A DNA stretch of 62,749 nt from Trichosporon coremiiforme. Its lineage: Eukaryota > Basidiomycota > Tremellomycetes > Trichosporonales > Trichosporonaceae. The stretch is from NCBI GenBank assembly GCA_039545355.1, contig BCJJ01000055.1, positions 1-62,749 of the forward strand, given 5' to 3'. The translations under genes were made by a program, and so were the position numbers. This document shows, one piece after another, positions 22,356-31,547 of the stretch. Position 1 is the first letter of the stretch, and the number at the start of each line of letters is the position of its first letter. The notes under the pieces were generated by a model, which did not search any database, was not told where the DNA came from, and was given only the letters and a program-made list of their open reading frames with translations.

Positions 22356-23138
22356 ATGTCGTCCTCCGCCCCCGCCGTCGCTGCGCCCTCCGCCTCCGCC
22401 TCGGCCGCTGCCGGCCCCTCGATCCCGATCGCTCTCCACGGCGACGCCAAGCCCGGCCAGCTGTACAACTCGACCGCTGTCCCCAAATTCCCCTCTTCTT
22501 CGCTCGGCGGTGAGCCCTACGGCGGCACGGAGCAGGAGCCGACGTACTTTTACGCCGCCAAGCTCCTCGACACCGACACCGTCTGTGGTGCTTCCGACTC
22601 GACTGTCGTCGTCTCCTGCTGCCCGAACTCCGATGCCGTCCCGTCGCCGGAGAACGACGACTTCGGCTCCAACTGTCGTTTCCGCGGCGACGCGGACCAG
22701 ATCCAGGGTTGGTTCTCGAACTGCACGAGCGCTCTCGCGAAGGAGCACAACGTCGCCAACCTCGAGACGGGATGCTGGCCGTGGAGCGAGTTCCGCGCTG
22801 CCCGCGCGGCGAAGACGGAGGAGAAGCTCGACACCCTCGCGACCGAGGACGAGGTGTACTGCTCCGCCATCTCACCCCCGAACGAGCTCAACACGGCCAC
22901 CGAGCAGTGCTGCTACTCGGCCGGTGGTAGCCTGGGCCAGGACAAGAGCGCTTGCGGCGGCATCACCGAGGCCGACAACATTGACGTCTTCATGGCGTGC
23001 GCCAACTCGCGTTCGGCTGGTGTCTGTGCTTCGGCCAAGTACGAGGCCAAGCACCCGCCTGCTGACGCTGGTGCCCGCGCCAACGCGGCCGGCGCCGCCC
23101 TCCTCGCCGCCGGCATCTCGCTCGCCCTCCTCGCTTAA
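22356..23138 (+). CDS. Ala/Ser-rich, Cys-rich protein with hydrophobic C-terminus
   Basis: Unrecognised protein of 260 residues in one exon. Residues 1-30 are almost only Ser, Ala and Pro without a clear signal-peptide core. The middle (about 60-235) contains more than a dozen Cys including CC pairs (VVSCCPN, EQCCYS) and GNC/SNC-type contexts that suggest disulphides. The last 20 residues (ANAAGAALLAAGISLALLA) are hydrophobic and small, like a GPI-anchor signal. That combination suggests a cell-surface protein, but the missing N-terminal signal is odd. Either the Ala-rich start serves as one, or the C-terminal helix is a tail anchor. Strong codon bias towards C-ending codons suggests high expression. 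Confidence 0.8.
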   Translation: MSSSAPAVAAPSASASAAAGPSIPIALHGDAKPGQLYNSTAVPKFPSSSLGGEPYGGTEQEPTYFYAAKLLDTDTVCGASDSTVVVSCCPNSDAVPSPENDDFGSNCRFRGDADQIQGWFSNCTSALAKEHNVANLETGCWPWSEFRAARAAKTEEKLDTLATEDEVYCSAISPPNELNTATEQCCYSAGGSLGQDKSACGGITEADNIDVFMACANSRSAGVCASAKYEAKHPPADAGARANAAGAALLAAGISLALLA

Positions 23139-23263
23139 GCCTAGCTAGCGATTACGAAAACACAAAACGCCTCTTCCATCGGGTACATCTGTAGTTTGTA
23201 TGAATTCTAATGCCTTCGCACACTGATCTCGTCCGCTGATGACCCCACATTGACTGCTGCAGC

Positions 23264-23991
23264 CTACACAAAGTAGCCTGTTGCAGGGGGCAGGGGCCGC
23301 AAGCTGCACTCCGCGATGCGCGTGACATCATCGACCGCGGCTTCCATTTCTTAAGGGACTCAATCCGCTTCCCATGTTTCTTGATCTCGTCCTCATCAAC
23401 AGGATCACCACCCCCGCTCGGGATCAGGTGGACAGCCCGAACATCCTCGAACCGGGTCCTCAGTGTCTCCTTTGCCACAGTGAGCTGCTCGCGCCCCTGC
23501 GCCTTGAAAACGTCTGTGACACCAGTCGCGCGCCAATGCTCGGTCTGCTGCTGGGCGAGTGCCACGGTAAGATCCTTCAGCCCCACGTTCTGGTAGTAGA
23601 GGTCGTTCAATGCGGCTCTGAGATTCGCATTCGCGCTGCGCAGAGCGGTCAGCTCGCCCTCGAGCCGGGCAGGCTGTCAGCTTCACCGCGACGTTTCGCT
23701 CACAATCTGGGTGGCCGGGTGCTCCCTGCCCCGCTCTCGCTGGGCCCGGCTGTACTGAGGCAGAAGCTCTTCCCTTGGACAGGTGCAGGGATCCACGCTG
23801 TAGAATGGGGCGGCAATGTTGGGAGGAATGGCACTGTTGAGTGGAACGGCGGGGACGGTCGGAGCGGCGCTGTTGCGAGGAACAGAGCTGTTGGGTGCGG
23901 CACCGGTGTTGGGCGGGGCAGTGGGGATGTGCTCTGCGATGAAGGCTTGGGCGGGCGGGGGGATGACGGTGAGGCCAGGAGAGTCCTGCAT
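23264..23991 (-). pseudogene. zipper-family gene, frameshifted near the end
   Basis: ATG at 23991. Exon 1 (23704-23991) encodes 96 Pro/Asn/Ala-rich residues with a basic RAQRERGREH end. A GTGAGC donor follows. The intron ends at 23674 (30 nt, GACAG) or 23659 (45 nt, CTCGAG). The second exon carries the zipper LEGELTALRSANANLRAAL and then AKETLRTRFEDV, matching the relic at 20.4 kb (AAQELRTWFEG). The frame then reaches KRIESLKKWK and drifts into a low-similarity tail ending at 23152. One base over, the sequence reads VDDVTRIAECSL and stops at 23264, almost the same as VEQNTRIAEESL of the paralogue. I infer a single-base shift. If the tail is real, the gene is intact with a different C-terminus. 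Confidence 0.55.
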
Positions 23992-24136
23992 GTTGGGCAG
24001 CGGGGTTGTTACGGGGTTACAGAAAGAGGCCAGTTATCCATTTATGTCCTCGGGAGTTGAAGACGGCCGCGCAGGCGCTGTCGAAGCGGTCCTGTTTGCC
24101 TTGTAGGACAAAGATGGCAGACAACACTGCGTTCTC

Positions 24137-25643
24137 CTACCGACGACCCCCAGTTTGAATCTGACACGTGATGAACACAAATGCATGAAGCAAACTGATC
24201 CGCCTACAATGACGAGTCGATGTGGCCCACTGGCACGAGCTGCAATGGTCCCCCGCATCACTCAAGCTCAGCGGTCGGAACCGCAAGCCCCGGCAGACCC
24301 GGCAGCGGCTGTGCAGGCTCGCCGCTACAATCGTCCGCAACGACTTCACAGCGTCTTGGAGCTGCTTCACCATCCCCTGTGCCTTCTGCGCAAGGACAAT
24401 ACGAGTCTGCACCTCTCGACCGCTGCCGTCCGCATCTTCAAACATCTCCTGCAAGCTCTTCTCCGTCTGATTGCGGACTATGCCTAGAAGTGCCTCGAAC
24501 CAAGTCGTACTTCTTGGCCGGTATGTTCCAGCTCAGTGCGGTGTTGGACCTTGGCGTGCTTTCTACGGAGCACCTCGGGCCGGAGCTGGGCATCGTGCTG
24601 CATGAAGAGAGACAGCGTCTCGTTCGTGTGCTCCTTTTCGGCTCGGAGAGCTATTAGCTCTGCTCGCAGTTTGGACTCGCACTGTGTCTTCTGGGGGAGG
24701 GAGGCGCTCAGCTGCGCGACCTGTGCTCGCAGAACGGCCACTTCTATCTCAAGGCGGTACTAATGTGAGCGGACGTTCTTGGCGATGTCGCTCAGACGGC
24801 GACGCGTCGAATCGAATGCAGCCGCGACCCTGTGGCTGGCAGCGGACATGGCCTGGGGCCGGATGTGACTTGCAGTGTACAATGCAATGCCTGTACCTGT
24901 AAATCTTGCTGGCGAACGGCGTCAGCAATGGCTGCCAGTCGGGTCATCTCCCCTCGCAGCCTAGCCACGGTGGCGGTCAGTGCCACCCCATTGCGGCGAG
25001 CGTCAACGAGGTTGTCCCGCAGACGCCTGTTCTCGGCACGCAGTGACGCTGTCTTACTCTGTAAGGAGTACTGTTGTTAGCTCGTGTGGGACAGTTGCAG
25101 CTCACAATGCCTCCTGGAAAGCAGTCTTCACTGCGGTAAGAGTGCCGGTACTGATCGTCGGGCGTCCGCCAGCGTATTCAGTCTGATGACTAGGGCCGAG
25201 TCTCCGCCGTCAGGCGGGGGCAGGGCAGCCTTCACAGCCTCCTTGCATTCAGCAATGAGCTTGCCCACACGATCGCGTTTGCGAGACTCGTCGTCCATAG
25301 GGCCCTTGGAATCCAGAGCTGTGAGCGTTGGTATGGGCGGGGATGTTGATAGTGCTTGCGGGCTCGGAAACGATTGGCATCGTAGATGAGCGAGTCGGGC
25401 GCATCTCTGGGGACACACTGGGGAGGCGGTCCGCTCTCTTCTCTCTCTCCGCAAGAGCTAGGTCCATCTTCAGCTTCTCATTCTCAAAATGGAGACGATC
25501 AGCCTCCTTCTCGAGAAAGTCCTGTTGTCAGTTGGTGAGCGCTGGCCATAGCTCACGACCAGGGCAGCGATCTTCCCCATCCCCATAGCCTCAAATGTGG
25601 CTTGCTGAGTGACTGTGGATGGATTTGAGGGTCGCCGTGACAT
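24137..25643 (-). pseudogene. long zipper-family gene with several disruptions
   Basis: ATG at 25643. Exon 1 (25557-25643) encodes 29 residues with TQQATFEA, resembling the basic-region segment TQREFRAR of the intact bZIP at 28.4-29.1 kb. A 35-nt intron (GTGAGC, CTGAC, CAG) leads to DFLEKEADRLHFENEKL, the zipper. Downstream the helix continues in other frames: DDESRKRDRVGKLIAE, TASLRAENRRLRDNL, EVAVLRAQVAQLSASL (after an in-frame TAG) and TWFEALLGIVRNQ with the family end VKSLRTIVAASL. Likely introns (GTGAGC...ACAG near 25070-25115, GTACAG...CCCCAG near 24845-24890) explain some frame changes, but at least two single-base shifts and the TAG remain. Probably a pseudogene of the longest family member. 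Confidence 0.55.
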
Positions 25644-25943
25644 CGAGCTCTCTTTTGGTCGTGCAATAATGAGCTACCGTGAGCTCGATGTGAAGTGCGT
25701 GGGATGATGGGCAATGAGAAACGAGAAGTGAGTAATGGTGAGGACGTGGCCAGTGGGAAGTTCCGGTGACTTGGAGGGCGCTGGGCTGTTGAGTCGTCAG
25801 AGATCTGATCGAGACCGCGGGGGCGGTCAATGGGTGTGGGCAAGCTTTGTAGTCGTTAGTCGAGCCACACGCGCAAGCATGCCATCATGACTGCACAATT
25901 CATCGATCGTCCACGGAGCACCAGGCCCCTCCCCTATTCTTTC

Positions 25944-26816
25944 TCACTGTCTGTCTCGCCATGACAAGGGAGTCCAGTTGGCCGCCGGCATAGTACCGTG
26001 CGTGATGAAATTTGAAAGCGTGTCGCTGTAAATATCACCATGATCGACTCCGTCATCGGCTCCAGGATGCCAAGCCGCCGGAGGGGGCAAAGCCCGAGTC
26101 TGGGCAGTCGGGAGCTTGCCCTTGGGCGAGATGGTACGGTGGGATCTTTGGTCTTCCTTACCCTCGCTGGCGAGTACACGGCGGAGATAGTCAACTTCCG
26201 CTTGCATGGCACGCTCCTGCTTCACAGCCTTGGATTGGGCATGGGTGCGCGCGGCACGCTCACGAGTGAGATTCTGAGCGAGGACATGGTTGCGCGACTG
26301 GAGCTCGGCAAGCTGAGCGTGCAAGAGAGCGTTGATGTTTTCAAGGCGCGTGTGCTGGTCCGTCATGGTCGAAAGAGCGGACTCGAGTCCGTAGATGGTC
26401 TCAGCGGCGGCGTCACGGAACTCGCCCTCGAGACGCTTGACGGCCTTGCGCTTCCGCCGTTTAGACGTAGGAACGGAGCGCTGGCCGTAGCGGATGGCCT
26501 GACGGACCGAGTGGCGCTCGCAGCGCTCGTCGTGTTCCTTCAGGGCACTCGCGGTCAGCTTGGGGGAACCGGGCTTGGGGATGTGAGGGTTGTCCAGCCT
26601 GTTAAGCAATGGGCCCTGGGTTGGGGGGTCCATGTTCCAGTTCGGCGTGTGGTGGGGACGTTCGGGCTGGGCCGCGGCTTCGAAGGTGCTGCCCGCGCTG
26701 GATGTGGCGGACGGGGTGATTGGGTGACTGGAGCCAGATGCCGATGCAAGCGCTGGGGCAGGAGCAGGCTCGAGTGCCCCGCAGGTTGAGGGAGGAATAA
26801 TGTTGTTGGTGGCCAT
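25944..26816 (-). CDS. basic coiled-coil protein, bZIP-like
   Basis: Single exon, 290 residues, not recognised as a known family. Residues 1-90 are Pro/Ala/Ser-rich. Residues 100-125 form a basic cluster with a nuclear-localisation-like SKRRKRKAVKR, and a coiled coil of about 100 residues follows (LENINALLHAQLAELQSR, EVDYLRRVLASEG). This order is that of bZIP regulators, but the Asn-x7-Arg DNA-contact signature is absent. The C-terminus is acidic then aromatic. The ATG at 26816 is preferred over upstream non-ATG codons because a TATAAG box lies at 26899-26904, about 85 bp upstream. Unlike its neighbours there is no intron before the helix. It belongs to the run of five minus-strand genes from 23.2 to 29.1 kb. 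Confidence 0.75.
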   Translation of the reverse strand: MATNNIIPPSTCGALEPAPAPALASASGSSHPITPSATSSAGSTFEAAAQPERPHHTPNWNMDPPTQGPLLNRLDNPHIPKPGSPKLTASALKEHDERCERHSVRQAIRYGQRSVPTSKRRKRKAVKRLEGEFRDAAAETIYGLESALSTMTDQHTRLENINALLHAQLAELQSRNHVLAQNLTRERAARTHAQSKAVKQERAMQAEVDYLRRVLASEGKEDQRSHRTISPKGKLPTAQTRALPPPAAWHPGADDGVDHGDIYSDTLSNFITHGTMPAANWTPLSWRDRQ

Positions 26817-26898
26817 GGTGCAAGGCAGCCTTGGTAAGGCGGTCGGGAGGTCGTGAGGAATGGTGAGAAGGAGGGAAGACTTGACGGGGGTGTTGGTT

Positions 26899-26904
26899 CT
26901 TATA
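26899..26904 (-). promoter_or_regulatory. TATA box
   Basis: GGTATAAG read on the minus strand, about 85 bp before the ATG at 26816. No other TATA-like site lies closer. Confidence 0.45.
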
Positions 26905-27261
26905 CCGCAGCGGCTGAGAGGTCGCGTGCTGCGGAGTTGTGTGTTGTGACCGTCGGGTGCGTTGAGTGCGACGCTGCAGCGGCCAGAACACACAGGTGCA
27001 AGAGTGAAAGCGTGCGGCGGTGCAGAGGTTGCGACGCTTGCGGAATGTACAGATCTTGCATTGAGCTTGGTTGAGGGTAGAGCGCACCCGGCGCTGTCGT
27101 TAGCATCGACGGTCAGCGATCCACAGGTGTGGTCTTAGTACAGCAGGCATGCATCGGGTTAGTGGAATAGGTGACGGGATAGCATAGTAATGGCATCGAG
27201 GAAGTTCCTGGCCCTCTGTGATGCCCACAGGACTTGTTCGGCAGACGAAGCTGAGTCACCG

Positions 27262-28263
27262 TCACCAGTTATCCTCATCCTCGTTGTTCACTCTGCCCGT
27301 CTCCTCCGCGTCCATGTCAATTTCTTCCTCCGCATCTACTTCAGTGCCCTCCTCCTCTTCATCCACGTCGGAGCACTGCTCCTCTTCATCCACGTCGGAG
27401 CACTGCTCCTTTTCGCTCACGTGGGAGCCCTCCTCTGCATCGGCCTCGGCACCCCCTTCTTCCTCGCCATCATCGGAGCTTCCCTCCTCGTCGGTCTGCA
27501 GCTCAGAGACGTCCGCCTCAGTTTCGCAGATGGAGGACTCAATCTCAAAGCCGTTGTCGCTGGCGTTGGGCTCGTCGGCAGAGGAGGCGTTCGCAGAATC
27601 ATCGAAGTACAGCGCGAGGATGTGAGGGGTATTGCTGTACTCGACAACTGTCATGGTCTTCGCGTCCGAATCCAGCACTGTGCGATCTTCCTTGAACTCC
27701 CTCTTCATCCTCTTCGCCTCAGTAACAAGGGCGTCATTGTCCCAAACGCTGTCTCCGTCGCTATCACTATCGTAGGTAGCAGAGGCAATGGCGCGGTTGA
27801 CCGTCTCTGCGGCGTCGTCGAGCTGAGCCTTGATGCGCTTCAGGGAGCGAGCGCACTCATGGTGCAGAATGCGAACATCCAGGTCCGCATTTGCCGTAAA
27901 GCGAGCGTTCTCGTAACGAAGGGACTCGTTCTCAGCGCGAAGGGCTGCGTTCTCCGCCTCGAGCGTTTTCTGCGGTCAGCTTCCTTGTGACAATAACGCA
28001 GTTTGGGGACTCTGCCGATTGGTGGAACTCACAACGTGGAATGCCACGCGACCACTGAGGCGAGCGCGATTGTTGGGAATAGTCTCTTCTGAGGTTGGAC
28101 TGTGGGGGCGCTTGGAAGACTTCGGCGTCGTTACTGCTGTTCGGGGGATGGGTGATGTCGTGGATGCAACATCGGGCGACGAGGAAGCGTTGGTTGACCG
28201 TTCACAGAGGACGCACACGGCTGGAGCTCCGCACCGTTGCGCTCTCCCACTGCGTGATCGTCA
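27262..28263 (-). CDS. zipper-family protein with acidic tail (5' end unresolved)
   Basis: The last exon (27262-27969) encodes 235 residues: a leucine-zipper-like start (KTLEAENAALRAENESL), a second helix (LKRIKAQLDDAAETVNRAIASA), then a very acidic half rich in Asp, Glu and Ser that includes two copies of EEEQCSDVD-type sequence. It is preceded by a clear 63-nt intron (27970-28032; GTGAGT donor, GCTGAC branch, CGCAG acceptor) and an exon reading NNRARLSGRVAFHV. The 5' exon is open back to a TGA near 28264 but has no ATG in frame, so either a further exon lies upstream or a frameshift has removed the start. Likely a nuclear acidic coiled-coil protein. Function unknown. Confidence 0.65.
27352..27405. 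repeat. 27-bp tandem duplication inside a coding exon
   Basis: Two perfect head-to-tail copies of a 27-bp unit, each encoding nine residues (EEEQCSDVD in register) in the acidic tail. The length is a multiple of three, so the frame is kept. Confidence 0.85.
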
Positions 28264-28276
28264 CTAGCGTGGTTGA

Positions 28277-28294
28277 GTGTGTGTGTGTGTGTGT
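28277..28294. repeat. (GT)9 microsatellite
   Basis: Eighteen bases of alternating G and T just upstream of the acidic zipper gene's first recognisable exon. It could vary in length between strains and affect that gene's 5' end. Confidence 0.85.
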
Positions 28295-28445
28295 TCAGCC
28301 TGATGGACGCCGATCTCGCGGTCGAACGGGCGACGAGGGCGACATTCATCAGCACTTGTCCATCTTTTCGATTCTCTCGCAGTGTCGGCCAGGAGTGGTG
28401 AGTCCTTTCGTGGAGGAAGGGATTTGGTTGGAGGATTGGTGTCGC

Positions 28446-29121
28446 CTATTGCGGCATGCGCGGCTCCGACCCCACGGCCGTGCGGATCATGGCATCGCAG
28501 TCGAATAGTCCGCCGCAGCACTCCTCATCCTTCGGTGGATGTCCCAACCTCGATGGGATGTCGCCGGGAGATATCGGACGCTGGTGTGTTGCTCCTTCCC
28601 TCGGAGATACTGCATTCGGTATGGATGGGGTAGAGGTTGCCGCTGATGGCGGGCAACATCCATTAGTGGTGGACTTCTCATTGGTGCCATAGCACCCGTT
28701 GGCTGCAGCGGAGTGAGTGGATGAGCAGGCACTCGTTGTCGAGCAAGTTGGCCTAGGGCTCAGCACTGCGTCCAGCGTATTCAGCGCATTCGCGAGCTGG
28801 TCTCTCGCCCGGTACACCGCATCTTCGGCCGTTCCATCACTTCTCGCCCTCAAAGCCGCAACCTCGGCCTTCAAAGCCTCGTTCTCCCGACCGAGTCGCT
28901 CCACCTCGGCCTCGAGATGTTGCTGTTGTTAGCCCGTTCCCCACCCCCCTTCCTCCTGGGTCTCCTGCTACTCTTCTCTTTCAAGTCTCGTCACAGCTTC
29001 ATGGGAGACAAGTGGGGAGGCAACGTACCATCTTCGCATTGCGTCTTGCACGAAACTCGCGCTGCGTCTGCAGCGCCCTCGTGATGGGGAGATGGGGGTC
29101 GATTGAGCGGCCGCGCGGCAT
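28446..29121 (-). CDS. bZIP transcription factor-like protein
   Basis: Two exons (29029-29121 and 28446-28922) with a 106-nt intron (GTACGT donor, GCTAAC branch, ACAG acceptor), 189 residues. Exon 1 ends in a basic segment TQREFRARRNAKM and exon 2 begins QHLEAEVERLGRENEALKAEV, a textbook leucine zipper, so the splice site lies between basic region and zipper. Compared with fungal bZIPs (consensus N-R-A-A-Q-R-E-F-R) the invariant Asn position reads Ala in my alignment (A-L-Q-T-Q-R-E-F-R), so DNA binding may be altered. A short second helix (RDQLANALNTLDAVL) follows. The remaining 110 residues are Ser/Thr/Pro-rich with several Cys (TNGCCPP, EECCGG). It is the first and best preserved of five same-strand genes and may represent the ancestral form of the array. 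Confidence 0.85.
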
Positions 29122-31547
29122 GATCAAGAGGAAAAGTGCGGATCAGAGGTGCAGCTGGAGGAACCGGGGCTTATCGGAATTTCAAATTCAGGCACAGCGC
29201 GGGGTCTCCACTGCACTTAACCTGAACAACCTCCCACAAGGGCACACGAGAGTCAATGAGGGGAAAGCAGCCTGATCATACCAACACTGATGCATATGGC
29301 TGACCCACGTACATGCACACATCGTGGGCATTGAGGCTGTGTTTTTGGCCCAAAACTAGACTACAACGAACGTTTGCGACTACTTCAGCTAAGAGATCCG
29401 GGGGTTGCTGATCGCCGACGACGACGGTCATAGACTTTCCGGAGGGTGTTCGAGGTCCTCACCGCCACCGTTAGTGCCGGAACGCTCACTGACAGCCGCT
29501 CGAGCATCGGTGTCGGCCTTCGGCCAACATCTCATGCCCGCTCACCGCTAACGCCCTATCACGAGACATGGGTGGTTTGCGCGCGGATGTCGCAAGACCA
29601 GGCACTGCGTACATCTCTGCTAGCACCGAGCATAACTAGCGCCGAGCTTGCTATCGTTAACCATATAGTTTTATCTCAGAGAGGTCTTACGAACTCCAGT
29701 TAGACAGGGATGAGGCGCTCTCGGCGCCCGATTCGTATCTCGATAATTCGAACCATGACAGAGCAGGACTGCGATGCAGCAATCTGACAAACGGAGTTCA
29801 GTTATCAGTGTGAGATGAGTTCAGCTCGCTCTCTCTGTCGCTGTGACTTCGCCCTGCACGGATGGTACAGACGGTTGGGTCGTTCATTGAGCAGGGCTGG
29901 ATGACGGACAAAGAAGGGGAAGGCACACTCCCGCCGCCCTGAGACCCTAGTCTGCTGCTGGCTCTACCCTGGTATCCACAAGAGTTCGTCGTGGGCCTCC
30001 CTCTCCACATCAACGGGGACCAGTTGAGAGCACGCACTCCTCCCTAAAGCGAAGGAAGCGGACTGACGAGAGCCCTTCTTTGGAGTACGCACGCCTGACT
30101 AGTGCACGCCGACAGCCCGGCTCTGACGTCCGAGACATGTCAAGCTTATCCGCTCGGTTTACGCGCGTGTGAGCTCGGTGCTGGACGCCAAGCCCGATTC
30201 TCACCACTAAGGTGAGTCGCTGAGCGCCACCAGCTCAGGATGGTGGCTTGGCAGCCCCGCTGTCCTGGAAATGTCATGACTTGGCGGTGAGCCACGCACG
30301 GACATCGTTGCAGATCACACAACGGGGTGAGTCTCGGTGGACGAAAGGGGGGGCTCAGCAGGAGGAGACGGATGAAGTAATGCCGAGTGTAATGCACCAC
30401 CTGACTGAGCGAAAAGTGTATCAAGTTTCACCGACAGTGGGTACCTCTCGTAGCGCGGGAAGGGCACGAACCCCTCAAGAGCCACTCAGCTCAGGTTGCG
30501 ATCGATGCGCACTGCAATCGCAGAACAAGGTTTCCACGGAGAATTCTCGGAAGCCTGCACTTCTGACGCTTTCGAATAGTTCTTCGTGACCGAGAGAACA
30601 CATAGATGCCTCTTGCATACTGATGTCTGTGCTAAAGCAGAGGCATGCTGTCCCGGACAGCACCTGGGTATGGGAGTTGCGTAATGAGTGCCCGTGGCCG
30701 GTGTTGCGTCAAGGCCGCCCAAGGCCACCGGATACCCTGCTGCCAATTCATGAGTGACTTCGCACAGTTGGTGCAATTCATCGCTCGGCGAGGTACGACC
30801 GCCGCGTCATGAATGCTCCGAGTCAAGCTCCTCTACGCGGCGGCCGACGAAGCTTGGGCATGAGCACAGGTAGAGTAAGAAACGTTTCTCTTTGTCGCGA
30901 GCTCGGAACCGCGAGAAGATGGCCAGGCATCCCGGGTACCTTCATCCATCAACCATCATGAAGGGCACAGATATCGATTCCGGCTCTACGATTCGCTGTG
31001 CCTCAAGCTTCTAACTCTCAAGCTCTACCGCGCTTGGTTCTTAGCGCTGCATTGGTGCGTAATCAAGTGGATCTCGGTCACGACAGTGGAGCCTAAGCTG
31101 GGACCGTAGCGCTGGAGTCGTAGCTCGAGAGTGAGAGAACGGTGGCTGATGTTGAATGCTGTGATCGTCGGGCATTCCCAACACTACCGGACTGGTAGCG
31201 CAGCACGCAGCTTCGGGATGGGTGAGCACGTTGTTCGTTGATTGAATGCTGGCGTGAATAGTGACCGAGTGGGTGGCCCACGAGGGGACACTGCGCAGCA
31301 TGTGACCTGCACCACCGGCGGCGGTGTCGCCGCAGAGTGGGCGCGCAGCATTGAATAACGAGGTACCACGGCCGTTAGCGCAATAAGCCATTACGGTTTG
31401 TTCGTCATGTGGATCGTTCAGCATGGTAACAACTGCATTGCACAACTTCTTCCGCTTCGACATTAATTCGCACGAGTTTTGGAACTATGATTACAAAACA
31501 CGAGATTCTGGGCATAGCGACAGAGTGCGCCTGTTTTGATGGGAGGG
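29122..31547. other. intergenic, one doubtful small frame
   Basis: 2.4 kb without a confident gene. A 140-codon ATG frame on the minus strand (31041-31463, starting MSKRKK) lies just past the end of the lipase gene. It has a basic N-terminus and no recognisable domain, and could be chance or a small unknown protein. The region should include the promoter of the bZIP-like gene. Confidence 0.4.

Noticed and set aside
26040..26789. Long plus-strand frame opposite the bZIP-like gene
   Set aside because: Mirror of the well-supported minus-strand gene, caused by its GC-biased third positions.
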